Positions 1 to 7,916 of a stretch of 45,042 bases of DNA are shown here, one piece after another (the first letter of the stretch is position 1; each line of letters begins with the position of its first letter). The position numbers and the translations under genes were made by a program. The notes below the pieces were generated by a model. The model was not told the origin of the DNA. It ran no database searches and worked only from the letters and a program-made list of their open reading frames with translations. The stretch is taken from NCBI GenBank assembly GCA_030452985.1, contig JAKDLG010000022.1, positions 1-45,042 on the forward strand. The letters run 5' to 3'. The stretch is from Humibacillus sp. (GTDB lineage: Bacteria; Actinomycetota; Actinomycetes; Actinomycetales; Dermatophilaceae).

Positions 1-247
1 GACGCCCGATCGAGCTCCTGACTACCGCATGACGACTTTGCCGAGCCCCTGATTCGAGAATGATGTCTGGCCCATTGAGTCCTCATCTGGTGTCATCTGA
101 CGCGAGTTCGAAGTCGGCTGTGGAACGTCTGATGACGGTCGGACCCATCGCCCTCGGCCTGCTTTGGTCGATGGAGAGGCATGCGCCTAGGTTGATGAGA
201 AGGCGTACGCCGCAGACGGCATCCGACAAAGACTCTGGAAGGCAACC
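1..247. other. Left edge without a convincing gene
   Basis: No reading frame here has convincing protein character. The first bases could encode the last residues of a gene entering from the left (a TGA closes one frame at 19-21), but nothing supports this. The final bases carry GGAAGG at 237-242, the ribosome site of the following GTG-started gene. Confidence 0.4.
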
Positions 248-1201
248 GTGTTCGAGCCACGCCACCGTGAGCCCGTCAACCCGGCAGCCACCGCCGAGGC
301 GCGCGACCTGTTGGCCCGCATCCAGGCAACGGCCGGGACCCACGTGCTGTCGGGCCAGCACAACACCCCGCGAGAGCGGTCCGCGTACAGCGACCAGGCG
401 GCCGAGCTGACCGGGCACTACCCGGCCGTGTGGGGGCAGGACTTCGGCTTCGCCGCCGACGGCGACATGGACGGCGTGAGCTTTCGCCAGGCCGTGATCG
501 ACGAGGCGATCGAACAGCACCGGGCGGGTTCGATCGTGACGCTCATGTGGCATGCCGTCCGACCGACCGAGAACGAGCCGGTCACCTTCGACGGCAGCAT
601 CTGCGCCGGCCCTCTGCCGCAGGCTGATTGGGACGACCTGCTCACCGAGGGAACCGCCACCCACGCCCGCTGGGTGGCTCAGGTCGACACGATCGCCGCC
701 TTCCTCATCCAGCTCCGTGAAGCCCGGGTGCCGGTGCTCTGGCGGCCGTACCACGAGATGAATGGCAGCTGGTTCTGGTGGGGCGGGCGTGACGGGGATG
801 CGGGGTACACCGCCCTCTATCGGCAGCTCCACGAACGTCTGGTGACCGGGCACCGGCTCGACAACCTGCTCTGGGTGTGGAACGCCAACGCGCCCCGCGC
901 GGATGCCGCCGCCTACGCCGGGTTCTACCCCGGCCACGACGTCGTGGACGTGCTGGCCGCCGACGTGTACGCGAACGACTACCGGCAGTCGCACCACGAT
1001 GAGCTGGTGGCCCTGGCCGACGGCCGGCCGGTCGCCCTGGGCGAGGTAGGGGTGTTGCCCACCCCCCAGACCCTGGAGCAGCAACGCCAGTGGGCCTGGT
1101 TCATGACCTGGACCGACTTGCTCACCCGGGAGAACGACCCCGCCCACGTGCGTCGCCTGTTCGATAGCCACCGCGTGCGTCACCGCATCTTCCTCGGCTG
1201 A
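248..1201 (+). CDS. Glycoside hydrolase family 26-type beta-mannanase-like protein
   Basis: A 317-residue protein resembling family GH26 endo-beta-1,4-mannanases, which hydrolyse mannan-type backbones by a retaining mechanism with two glutamates. The acid/base candidate is E170 in RPYHEMNGSWFWW. The nucleophile candidate is E266 in ALGEVG near the end. The early motif THVLSGQHN is also typical of the family. The GTG start at 248 has GGAAGG five bases upstream. No signal peptide is visible, so the enzyme would be cytoplasmic and might act on imported oligosaccharides, or the true start lies elsewhere. It stands alone, with a DNA glycosylase gene following on the same strand. Family membership is well supported; substrate is inferred. 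Confidence 0.85.
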   Translation: MFEPRHREPVNPAATAEARDLLARIQATAGTHVLSGQHNTPRERSAYSDQAAELTGHYPAVWGQDFGFAADGDMDGVSFRQAVIDEAIEQHRAGSIVTLMWHAVRPTENEPVTFDGSICAGPLPQADWDDLLTEGTATHARWVAQVDTIAAFLIQLREARVPVLWRPYHEMNGSWFWWGGRDGDAGYTALYRQLHERLVTGHRLDNLLWVWNANAPRADAAAYAGFYPGHDVVDVLAADVYANDYRQSHHDELVALADGRPVALGEVGVLPTPQTLEQQRQWAWFMTWTDLLTRENDPAHVRRLFDSHRVRHRIFLG

Positions 1202-1289
1202 CAGGCGGCTCTTCGTCAAGCCCGAGCCGCGGGGCGCCGGCCCGTTCGCAGCCTCCGCGCCGACGGCCGCGAGATGGGAGACTGGTCCA

Positions 1290-2141
1290 GTGCCCGAGTT
1301 GCCCGAAGTTGAGAGCGCCCGCGCGGCGATAGAGCGAGCAGGGCTGGGGCGCAAGATCGCTGACGTCGATGACAGTGACACCTACGAGTGCCGTCCACAC
1401 TCGCCGGGTGAGATCCGGGAGGCGCTCGTGGGCCGTCGCTTGGTCTCGGCCCATCGTCAGGGCAAGTTCCTGTGGTGCGAGACCTCCGGAATCGGCCGGT
1501 CCCGAACGGCGGGGCCAGAGCTGGCGATCCACCTGGGCATGAGTGGTCGCCTCGTGATCACCGGCCCCGATGGTCCCGGCGGACGCCCGGGAACGCCGAC
1601 CCAGGGCGGGGACTACCTGGGCACGGCCGACCCGGAGGGGGTGCTCGATCCGCGAAACCCGGCTTGGAACCGCTTCACCCTGACGTTTGCCGACGGTGGT
1701 GAGCTGCGGCTTTTCGACAAGCGCCGGCTCGGTCGGGTTCGCCTCGACCCCGACCGGTCGGCGCTCGGCCCGGATGCGCAGGCGATCACTCTGGAGCAGT
1801 TTCGCCACCGGCTCGGTCGCGGGTCCTCGCCCGTGAAGGCCCGGTTGCTCGACCAGTCGGTCGTCGCCGGGGTGGGAAACCTGCTTGCCGACGAGACCCT
1901 GTGGCAGGCCGGCATCGCACCCCAGCGGCCTGCCGACGAGCTGGACGACGACGAGCTGGCGGCGCTGCGCCGGGCCCTGCGCAAGGCCACGAGGGCCGCG
2001 ATCGCCCACGGTGGCGTGCACACCGGAACGTTCATCCCCCACCGCACCCGCGCCGGGCACTGCCCCCGCTGTGGCGCCGAGGTGCAACGGGCCACGGTGG
2101 GCAGCCGCACGACCTACTGGTGCCCGAAAGAGCAGCACTGA
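1290..2141 (+). CDS. Fpg/Nei-family DNA glycosylase, altered zinc finger
   Basis: A bifunctional DNA glycosylase/AP lyase of the formamidopyrimidine glycosylase family, acting in base excision repair. The N-terminus PELPEVES supplies the catalytic Pro2 and Glu3. A lysine in HRQGKFLW matches the conserved Lys57 region. The helix-two-turn-helix lies in LLDQSVVAGVGNLLADE. The C-terminal zinc finger has C-x2-C-x16-C, but the usual fourth cysteine is absent: the chain ends CPKEQH, so His or another group must complete the site. This suggests a paralogue rather than the housekeeping MutM. The start is GTG at 1290, with GGGAG about nine bases upstream. Family call is firm; lesion specificity cannot be read from sequence. 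Confidence 0.88.
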   Translation: MPELPEVESARAAIERAGLGRKIADVDDSDTYECRPHSPGEIREALVGRRLVSAHRQGKFLWCETSGIGRSRTAGPELAIHLGMSGRLVITGPDGPGGRPGTPTQGGDYLGTADPEGVLDPRNPAWNRFTLTFADGGELRLFDKRRLGRVRLDPDRSALGPDAQAITLEQFRHRLGRGSSPVKARLLDQSVVAGVGNLLADETLWQAGIAPQRPADELDDDELAALRRALRKATRAAIAHGGVHTGTFIPHRTRAGHCPRCGAEVQRATVGSRTTYWCPKEQH

Positions 2142-2240
2142 GCGCTTGCGACAAACCCTTGGTCCTCGACGCCAAGATCACGCGTCGGATTCTGACGTTG
2201 ACGAACCGAACATTCGGGCGGGCAGTTTTGACTGGCAGTG

Positions 2241-2269
2241 TCGGCGTCGCGCGAGCGCCACGACGCCGA
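2241..2269 (+). terminator. Hairpin about 100 bp downstream of the glycosylase gene
   Basis: Nine-base perfect inverted repeat: TCGGCGTCG at 2241-2249 and CGACGCCGA at 2261-2269, with an 11-base loop. It could end transcription from the glycosylase gene. There is no T-run after it; a CGACAA repeat follows instead. Confidence 0.4.
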
Positions 2270-2290
2270 CAACGACAACGACAACGACAA
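2267..2290 (+). repeat. Four tandem CGACAA hexamers
   Basis: Four exact CGACAA units in a row, starting within the right arm of the preceding hairpin. They mark the boundary between GC-rich sequence and the unusually AT-rich leader of the S53 protease gene. Function unknown. Confidence 0.85.
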
Positions 2291-2395
2291 GAATGTATTC
2301 GGCACATGGCACGTCCATTGTTGATGCATGTAAACCTTAGAAAAGGCTGAAAGAACCAACAAAGAAGACTGCCAATAATACCGTCTGTCTCCCCA

Positions 2396-2423
2396 TTGAA
2401 AACGCACAGATTCAGCGTAGATT
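2396..2423 (+). promoter_or_regulatory. Candidate sigma-70 type promoter of the S53 protease gene
   Basis: TTGAAA at 2396-2401 and TAGATT at 2418-2423 are separated by 16 bases, about 65 bases ahead of the gene. The surroundings (about 2290-2480) are strikingly AT-rich for this window, consistent with a strong or foreign promoter. Prediction only. Confidence 0.45.
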
Positions 2424-2493
2424 CGCGGCGCCGGGTGAATATCCGTGCGCGACGACGGCCTTTCACCATCGTTGATGAATCAAGGAGATGCCT

Positions 2494-4542
2494 GTGAAGC
2501 GTGTTTTCGGAAAGGCGGCGATCGGCTCGATCGCTTGCCTCGGACTGGCTGTAGCCACAGTCGGCATCGCAACCGCCACCTCGGCGGGCGCGACCAGCGC
2601 GACTTCAGGGGGCCGTCGTATCGTCGACAACGCCCCCAACTGGACCGCGCACGCTCGGCGAACCGGTGCCCAGAATGGCGCCGCACGTCTGCACCTGTCG
2701 GTGGTGCTCAACCTGCGCAACGCCTCCGGAGCCGAGAGCTTCGCCACCGCCGTGTCCGACCCGAGCAGCTCCAGCTACGGCAAGTACGTGACCGCAGCGC
2801 AGTGGCGTTCACGCTTCGCCCCGACGGATGCCGACGCTGCGGTCGTGGCGAGGTGGCTCAGGTCGCAGGGCTTCACGGTCACCGGCACGCCGAAGAACCA
2901 CCGCTTCATCACCTTCGACGGCACGGCCGCTCAGGCGAACGCAGCGTTCGGCACTCAGCTCTCGACGTTCAGCACGGCAGCAGGAACTGCGACCGCGCCG
3001 AGCGCGCCGGTGTCGGTTCCGACCGCGATCGCGGGCCTGGTCGCGGGCGTATCGGGGCTCGACAGCACTGCGGTGTCGAAGCCCACCCACGTCGGGGCCG
3101 GTGACGAGCTGGCCGCCACGGCCACTGCTACGGCTACCGCCAAGGCGCAGGCCCTCTCGCTGGCGGCCCGCGAGGGCAGCAAGCCGACCGACACGCTCCC
3201 CCCGCCGACCGCGGTCTTCCGCAACGCGGCGCCCTGTTCGACCTTCTACGGTCAGAAGATCGCGTCATCGCTACCGCAGATCGAGAAGAACCCGCAGCCG
3301 TACGCCGTCTGTGGTTACAAGCCGGCCCAGGTGCGCGGTGCCTACGGTGTCGACTCCGCCCTCAGCCAAGGGCATGACGGCCGCGGCGCCACGGTGGCCA
3401 TCGTCGACGCCTATGCCTCCCCGACCATCTTCGCCGACGCCTCGACGTATGCGAAGAAGAACGACGCGCGTCACCCGCTGCGCAGCTACCAGTTCAGCCA
3501 GTCAAAGCCGGCGACGTATACCGATACCGATTCGTGCGGGGCGGCCTCTTGGTACGGCGAGGAGACCCTCGACGTCGAAGCCGTGCATGCCACGGCACCG
3601 GGCGCGAACATCCTCTACGTGGGCGCCCAGTCGTGCAACAACAACGATATCGTCGCGGCCGTGAACACGGTGCTCGACAACGACCTGGCCCAGGTCATCT
3701 CCAACTCCTACGGCAATACGGGTGAGCCCCCGTTGGCCCAGATCCAGGCCGAGCACCAGTCGGCCCTGCAGGCGGCGGCTCAAGGCGTCTCGCTCCTGTT
3801 CTCGTCAGGAGACAACGGTGACGAGGTGGCCAACACCGGCTCGCGCCAAGTCGACTACCAAGCCTCTGACCCCTTCGTCACCGCGGTTGGTGGCACCTCA
3901 CTCGCTGTCACGGCCTCGAACGGCTACGGCTGGGAGCAGGGCTGGGGCACGGGCAAGTCGGTGCTCACCAACGGCAAATGGAAGCCGAGGCCCCCGGCCT
4001 ACGTCTACGGCGGCGGTGGTGGAACGAGCCGACTCTTCGCGCAGCCGAAGTACCAGAAGGGCGTCGTCCCGGCGAGCATCTCGAACTACTTCGGACAGGG
4101 CGCCCACCGAGCCGTGCCCGACGTGGGAATGGTCGGTGACCCGCAGACCGGCTTCCTCGTCGGCCAGACGCAGACCTTCCCGAACGGCCAAGCCCGCTAC
4201 TCGCAGTACCGCATCGGTGGCACGTCGCTCTCCACCCCGCTCTTCGCCGGCATGGTGGCCGTGGCCAACCAGACCCGAGGCGCGTCACTCGGCTTCCTCA
4301 ACCCACGGCTCTACGAGCTGGCCGGCACCCACGCCTTCCGTGACGTCAACCACTCCCGCAGGGTCACCGACGCCGTGGTTCGGGTCGACTACGCCAACGG
4401 CGTCAACAAGAAGGACGGCCTGCTGACCTCGTTGCGCACCATCAACCAGACCGAGTCGATCTACGTCCGGAAGGGCTACGACGACGTGACCGGTGTCGGG
4501 TCGCCCAACGGCGCCTCGTTCTTCAACGCGATGAGCCGCTGA
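2494..4542 (+). CDS. Secreted S53 (sedolisin/kumamolisin-like) serine-carboxyl peptidase
   Basis: An acid-type endopeptidase of family S53, made as a pre-pro-protein. The order is signal peptide (first 30 residues or so, MKRVFGKAAIG then a hydrophobic Ala-rich core), pro-kumamolisin activation domain to about residue 190, a linker rich in Ala/Thr, then the catalytic domain. Numbering from the ATG at 2488, the catalytic residues are E358 and D362 in GEETLDVE, oxyanion D442 in SSGDNG and nucleophile S580 in GGTSLSTP. A late DDVTGVGSPNG fits the calcium site. I prefer GTG 2494 as start because AAGGAG (2482-2487) directly abuts the in-frame ATG 2488 but lies six bases from the GTG. It is probably monocistronic and exported by Sec. 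Confidence 0.9.
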   Translation: MKRVFGKAAIGSIACLGLAVATVGIATATSAGATSATSGGRRIVDNAPNWTAHARRTGAQNGAARLHLSVVLNLRNASGAESFATAVSDPSSSSYGKYVTAAQWRSRFAPTDADAAVVARWLRSQGFTVTGTPKNHRFITFDGTAAQANAAFGTQLSTFSTAAGTATAPSAPVSVPTAIAGLVAGVSGLDSTAVSKPTHVGAGDELAATATATATAKAQALSLAAREGSKPTDTLPPPTAVFRNAAPCSTFYGQKIASSLPQIEKNPQPYAVCGYKPAQVRGAYGVDSALSQGHDGRGATVAIVDAYASPTIFADASTYAKKNDARHPLRSYQFSQSKPATYTDTDSCGAASWYGEETLDVEAVHATAPGANILYVGAQSCNNNDIVAAVNTVLDNDLAQVISNSYGNTGEPPLAQIQAEHQSALQAAAQGVSLLFSSGDNGDEVANTGSRQVDYQASDPFVTAVGGTSLAVTASNGYGWEQGWGTGKSVLTNGKWKPRPPAYVYGGGGGTSRLFAQPKYQKGVVPASISNYFGQGAHRAVPDVGMVGDPQTGFLVGQTQTFPNGQARYSQYRIGGTSLSTPLFAGMVAVANQTRGASLGFLNPRLYELAGTHAFRDVNHSRRVTDAVVRVDYANGVNKKDGLLTSLRTINQTESIYVRKGYDDVTGVGSPNGASFFNAMSR

Positions 4543-4547
4543 TCAGC

Positions 4548-4585
4548 GCCGCTTGATCGAACGACCACTGCTTGACCGAACGACC
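4548..4585 (+). repeat. Short tandem repeat after the S53 gene
   Basis: Two imperfect 19-base units beginning GCTTGATCGAACGACC (from 4550) and GCTTGACCGAACGACC follow the stop codon. The leading CGCCGCTTGAT (4548-4558) recurs after the sugar permease gene at 32368. Function unknown. Confidence 0.5.
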
Positions 4586-4589
4586 GACG

Positions 4590-4619
4590 CCCCCGGGCCG
4601 GCCACCGCCGACCCGGGGG
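4590..4619 (+). terminator. GC hairpin downstream of the S53 gene
   Basis: Perfect 8-base arms CCCCCGGG (4590-4597) and CCCGGGGG (4612-4619) enclose a 14-base loop, about 50 bases after the stop codon. There is no T-tract, as is common for actinobacterial terminators. Confidence 0.6.
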
Positions 4620-4814
4620 TCTCGGCGTCTGCCCATCGGGGCGCTGCGGTACTCGGGCCGCCGAGACCCGTCGGCTGGCGGCGACCCGCGCTCAGCGGCA
4701 TCCCCACCTGTTCGGAGGCCGTAGGGTCCCACGTTCGTGAACGACACCAATTGCCCTCTCGACGGGGCATGATGCTGGCACCGGTCGATGCCGACGCGCA
4801 GCGTCTTTCCGACC

Positions 4815-4820
4815 TACGCT
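4815..4820 (+). promoter_or_regulatory. Candidate leaderless -10 element (TACGCT) of the LON-domain gene
   Basis: TACGCT lies six bases before the ATG at 4827, and no ribosome site is visible. This is the TANNNT arrangement of actinobacterial leaderless transcripts. The same hexamer sits 6-7 bases before two other genes here (8624 and 38908, minus strand). Confidence 0.45.
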
Positions 4821-4826
4821 GAAGAC

Positions 4827-5483
4827 ATGGCCTCCCTGCCGCTCTTCCCGCTCGGCACCGTGTTGCTGCCGGGCGCCCGGCTCCCCCTGCAGATCTTCGA
4901 GCCGCGCTACGTCGCGATGCTGCGCGACATCGTCGACGGGCAGGGCGAGCGTCCCCCAGTGTTCGGGGTGCTGGCCATCCGCGAGGGGTTCGAGGTGGGT
5001 GACGACGGCGTACGTGCGCTGCATCAGGTCGGGTGTGCTGCGCTGCTGACCCAGGCAGCCTCGTTGGGCGACGAGCGCTTCCTCATCGTCTGTGAGGGCA
5101 CCGAACGCTTCAGGCTGGAGGGAATCGAGAACGCAGGCACCGACTACTTCACCGGCGAGGTCAGCTGGCTTGACGAGGTCGACGGTGACCGGGGAGCCCT
5201 CGACGACCTGGCCGCCCGGCTGCGGCGTGAGATCGCCGCCTTCCGCCGCGCGACCGCGGCCGACGACGACGACGAGACACCCCCCGACGACAACCGCGAG
5301 CTGTCGTACTGGCTGCCGAACGTCGTCAACCTCGACCTCGGCGAGCGTCAGCAGCTGCTCGCGAGCGACGACACCGAGGCGCGGCTGCGTCTGTCGCTAC
5401 GTCTCGTGCGTCGCGAACGGGCCCTCGCCGAGGCCTTGGGCGCGGTGGCGCCGCCACCCGACCGCCCGATGAACCTCAACTGA
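4827..5483 (+). CDS. Stand-alone LON substrate-binding-domain protein
   Basis: A 218-residue protein made of the N-terminal LON substrate-binding domain (PUA-like) without the AAA+ or protease parts. It starts MASLPLFPLGTVLLPGA, with LQIFEPRYVAML, both typical of the family. The role of solo LON-domain proteins is not settled; they may bind or present unfolded proteins. A low-complexity acidic stretch (ADDDDETPPDDNRE) splits the C-terminal helical part. The start is ATG 4827, since upstream codons add nothing conserved and a candidate leaderless -10 lies just ahead. The sugar epimerase gene follows closely, so the two may be co-transcribed. Confidence 0.85.
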   Translation: MASLPLFPLGTVLLPGARLPLQIFEPRYVAMLRDIVDGQGERPPVFGVLAIREGFEVGDDGVRALHQVGCAALLTQAASLGDERFLIVCEGTERFRLEGIENAGTDYFTGEVSWLDEVDGDRGALDDLAARLRREIAAFRRATAADDDDETPPDDNRELSYWLPNVVNLDLGERQQLLASDDTEARLRLSLRLVRRERALAEALGAVAPPPDRPMNLN

Positions 5484-5512
5484 GCCGGTGGCGCCGAGGT
5501 AGGTTGTGGCGC

Positions 5513-5557
5513 ATGCGGCCACGGGTGAAGCCCACCACCGGATGCGGCATCCGGTGA
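5513..5557 (+). CDS. Putative 14-residue upstream ORF (leader peptide)
   Basis: ATG 5513 opens a frame encoding MRPRVKPTTGCGIR and ends in TGA at 5555-5557. That stop overlaps the in-frame GTG (5554) which gives the epimerase its best N-terminus, so the junction is GTGA. TAGGTT at 5500-5505 lies seven bases before the ATG, the spacing of a leaderless -10. The peptide has one Cys, three Arg and a Lys. It might couple or regulate translation of the epimerase. There is no homology support, and a chance short ORF is quite possible. Confidence 0.3.
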   Translation: MRPRVKPTTGCGIR

Positions 5558-6636
5558 CGACAGGCCTGAGGGTGCTGGTCACCGGGGGCGCCGGGTTCAT
5601 CGGCACGAACGTGGTCACCCACCTCGTCGAGCGTGGGCACGCCACGACGGTGCTCGACTCGCTGCGCCCCGACGTGCACCGTGACGGGGGTAAGGCGGCC
5701 CGCGCCCGGCTGCAGGGGATCGCCACGTCTCCCCCTGCCCGGCGGTCGGCTCTCGACCTGGTGGTCGGCGACGTTCGCGACCTCGATGCGGTGACGCGAC
5801 TGTGCCGTGGTGTCGACGTGGTCGTGCACCTGGCCGCCAAGGTCGGGCTGGGGCTCGACATCGACGACATCGACGACTACGTGTCGAGCAACAACCTCGG
5901 CACGGCCACGGTGTTGCGGGCGTCGGCCCGGGCCGGGGTCGAGCGCTTCGTGCAGGCGAGCTCGATGGTCGTCTACGGAGAGGGCCGCTACACCTGCGCC
6001 GAGCATGGGGTGATGCCACCAGCACCTCGCACCCGCGATTGGCTCGAGCACGGACGCTTCGACCCCGCGTGTCCGGTGTGCGGAGAGCCGCTGGCAGCAG
6101 GGCTGGTCGGGGAGGACGCCCCGCTCGACCCGCGCAACACCTATGCCGTTACCAAGGTCACCCAGGAGCAGCTCGCCTCCGTCTGGTCGCGCGAGACCGG
6201 CGGGTCGGCGGTGTCGCTGCGGCTGCACAACGTCTACGGGCCGCACATGCCGAAGAACACGCCCTACGCCGGCGTCGCAGCCATCTTTGCGTCGGCGCTC
6301 GACCGGGGCGAGGCACCCCGGGTGTTCGAGGACGGTGGCCAACGGCGCGACTTCGTGCACGTGAGCGACGTCGGGGCGGCGTTCGCCGTGGCGACCGAGG
6401 CCGACACCAGCGGGCATCGGGCCTTCAACGTCGGGTCTGGGGTGGTGCACACGGTCGGTGAACTGGCGCAGGCGCTGGCCCAGGCTCGTGGTGGCCCCGA
6501 ACCGGTGGTGACGGGGCAGTTCCGTCTCGGCGACGTGCGGCACGTCACCGCCTCGAGCGATCGCATCGCCGAAGAGCTCGGCTGGCGTGCCACCGTCTCG
6601 CTCGACGAGGGTGTCCGGGGCCTCACCTTCAGCTGA
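5554..6636 (+). CDS. NAD-dependent sugar epimerase/dehydratase (extended SDR)
   Basis: An extended short-chain dehydrogenase acting on a nucleotide sugar. The Rossmann motif VTGGAGFIG follows the start, and the catalytic pair is Tyr-x3-Lys in NTYAVTK (6142-6156) with Ser in the VQASSMVVYG strand. A distinctive insert holds YTCAEHG and CPVCG cysteines before the catalytic Tyr. I associate this insert with dTDP-L-rhamnose 4-epimerase-like proteins, but that is from memory. Three starts are possible: GTG 5506, ATG 5542 and GTG 5554. I chose 5554 because it places the glycine motif at the usual distance (MTTGLRVLVTGG) and overlaps the upstream ORF. It converges with the histidine kinase gene and probably supplies sugars to the nearby glycosyltransferase operon. 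Confidence 0.85.
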   Translation: MTTGLRVLVTGGAGFIGTNVVTHLVERGHATTVLDSLRPDVHRDGGKAARARLQGIATSPPARRSALDLVVGDVRDLDAVTRLCRGVDVVVHLAAKVGLGLDIDDIDDYVSSNNLGTATVLRASARAGVERFVQASSMVVYGEGRYTCAEHGVMPPAPRTRDWLEHGRFDPACPVCGEPLAAGLVGEDAPLDPRNTYAVTKVTQEQLASVWSRETGGSAVSLRLHNVYGPHMPKNTPYAGVAAIFASALDRGEAPRVFEDGGQRRDFVHVSDVGAAFAVATEADTSGHRAFNVGSGVVHTVGELAQALAQARGGPEPVVTGQFRLGDVRHVTASSDRIAEELGWRATVSLDEGVRGLTFS

Positions 6637-6672
6637 GCGGCATCCGACGACGACCTTTCACCAACCCCGACT

Positions 6673-6746
6673 GCGCGTCGCGCCGCGCGTCGCGCGGTTG
6701 GTGTTGTGAGCGTGACCTGTTGTGCGCGTCGCGCCGCGCGTCGCGC
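6673..6746 (-). repeat. 51-bp-period GC-rich repeat array A (two copies)
   Basis: Two identical 23-base cores at 6673-6695 and 6724-6746, exactly 51 bases apart, built from two near-palindromic 11-mers (GCGCGTCGCGC on the plus strand). Each core is preceded, read on the minus strand, by a variant of ACGACACCA. The array starts 14 bases beyond the stop codon of the minus-strand kinase gene and fills the gap between two convergent genes. The same unit and period recur at 12189-12313. It may act as a bidirectional terminator or 3'-end stabiliser. Confidence 0.8.
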
Positions 6747-6760
6747 AGGTGGTGTCGTGG

Positions 6761-7915
6761 TCAGACGGGTTCGGCAGACTGGTGCGGAAGCACGAGGTCG
6801 AAGCGGCAACCGCCGGGCACGTTCGACACTCCCAATGAGCCGTCGTGGGCCTCGATGACGCCCTTCGCGATAGCGAGCCCGAGCCCGGCACCCGCATCGG
6901 CCGTTCCCCGTTCAGGGGCGCCACGCCAACCGATGTCGAAGAGTCGCGCCAGGTCTCCCGCGTCGATGCCTCCGCACTCGTCGATCACCGCCATGTGGAC
7001 CTGTCCGTCGTCGCCGCGCCGGGCCGACAGCACCACTGAGCCTCCCGGCGCGGTGTGGCGAATCGCGTTGCCCAACAGGTTCGTCAACGCCCGCGCGAGC
7101 TCTTCGCCGTTGCCCCGCACCGCGAGCCGGTCGTCGTCAGAGGCGGTGTCGAGACGCAGCGTCACCTGGCGCTGCGTGGCGTGCGCACCCAGCTCGGCCA
7201 CGATGTCCTGGGCGAGCTCGGCGAGGCCGACCATGGCGCGTTGCGGGGTGACGGACGTCGTGCCGGCCTGCAGCCGCGACAGCTCGAAGAGGTCGCTCAC
7301 CAGACCGTTCATCCGGTCGACGGTCTGGCGCATCTGCTTCAGTGCCGCCGGGGGGTCGTCAATGACGCCGTCCTCAAGACCCTCGGCGAGGGCGCGCAGG
7401 CCGGCCATCGGCGTGCGCAGGTCGTGCGACATGAACGCCACGAGCTCGCGTCGGCTGTCCTCAAGGCCGCTGGCCCGTTGCTGCGCGGCCTCCAGCCGGG
7501 TGCGGGTCAGGTCGAGCTCGGCGGCGAGGGTGCTGATCTCGGCCGAGGCGACCGGGCCACTCCTGGCCTCGACGGATGCCGTGGTGCTGCGTCGGCGCGG
7601 CAGTGCCAGGTCACGCACGGCGGTCGCGAGCATGCGCGAGTCGGTGGCCACCCGGCGTCCGAGCACGAACGACAGCGTCGCCCCGATGACAGTGGCGCAG
7701 GCCAGCGCCACCGACACTGCGGTCGAGTCGTGGCTCGAGATGAACATCAGGCGCACGTTGAGCAGCACCGACACCGACACGGCCACGAGCGGCACCAGCG
7801 CAGCGACGACGATCGACCACAGCAGCGAACGGGCGCGAACCGCCCGCAGCGCCAGGCCGCCGAGCAGGGCCGTGACGGCGCAGGCGAGCGCGGTGAAGCC
7901 CACGATCTGACCCAT
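6761..7915 (-). CDS. Sensor histidine kinase, partner of an OmpR-type regulator
   Basis: A membrane-bound histidine kinase of about 384 residues. Two or three hydrophobic segments lie in the first 110 residues (TALLGGLALRAV, LLWSIVVAALVPLVAVSVSVLL, a later Ala/Val-rich helix), with almost no extracellular domain. The dimerisation/phosphoacceptor box is FMSHDLRTPMAGL. The ATPase domain carries NLLGNAIRHT (N box), DECGGIDAGDL (G1) and GAGLGLAIAKG (G2). ATG 7915 begins one base after the TGA of the regulator gene (stop 7917-7919), so they form one operon, regulator first. A GTG at 7924 is an alternative. The minimal sensor domain suggests intramembrane or cytoplasmic sensing. Confidence 0.9.
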   Translation of the reverse strand: MGQIVGFTALACAVTALLGGLALRAVRARSLLWSIVVAALVPLVAVSVSVLLNVRLMFISSHDSTAVSVALACATVIGATLSFVLGRRVATDSRMLATAVRDLALPRRRSTTASVEARSGPVASAEISTLAAELDLTRTRLEAAQQRASGLEDSRRELVAFMSHDLRTPMAGLRALAEGLEDGVIDDPPAALKQMRQTVDRMNGLVSDLFELSRLQAGTTSVTPQRAMVGLAELAQDIVAELGAHATQRQVTLRLDTASDDDRLAVRGNGEELARALTNLLGNAIRHTAPGGSVVLSARRGDDGQVHMAVIDECGGIDAGDLARLFDIGWRGAPERGTADAGAGLGLAIAKGVIEAHDGSLGVSNVPGGCRFDLVLPHQSAEPV

Positions 7916-7916
7916 G

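Noticed and set aside
83..1381. Long open frame on the minus strand opposite the GH26 gene
   Set aside because: Composition reflects the mirror of a GC3-rich gene, and the plus-strand protein has clear family motifs.
6690..6809. Peptide repeats of the ARRAARRA type encoded across the repeat arrays
   Set aside because: The frame is open only because the 51-bp period is a multiple of three; there is no start or ribosome site.
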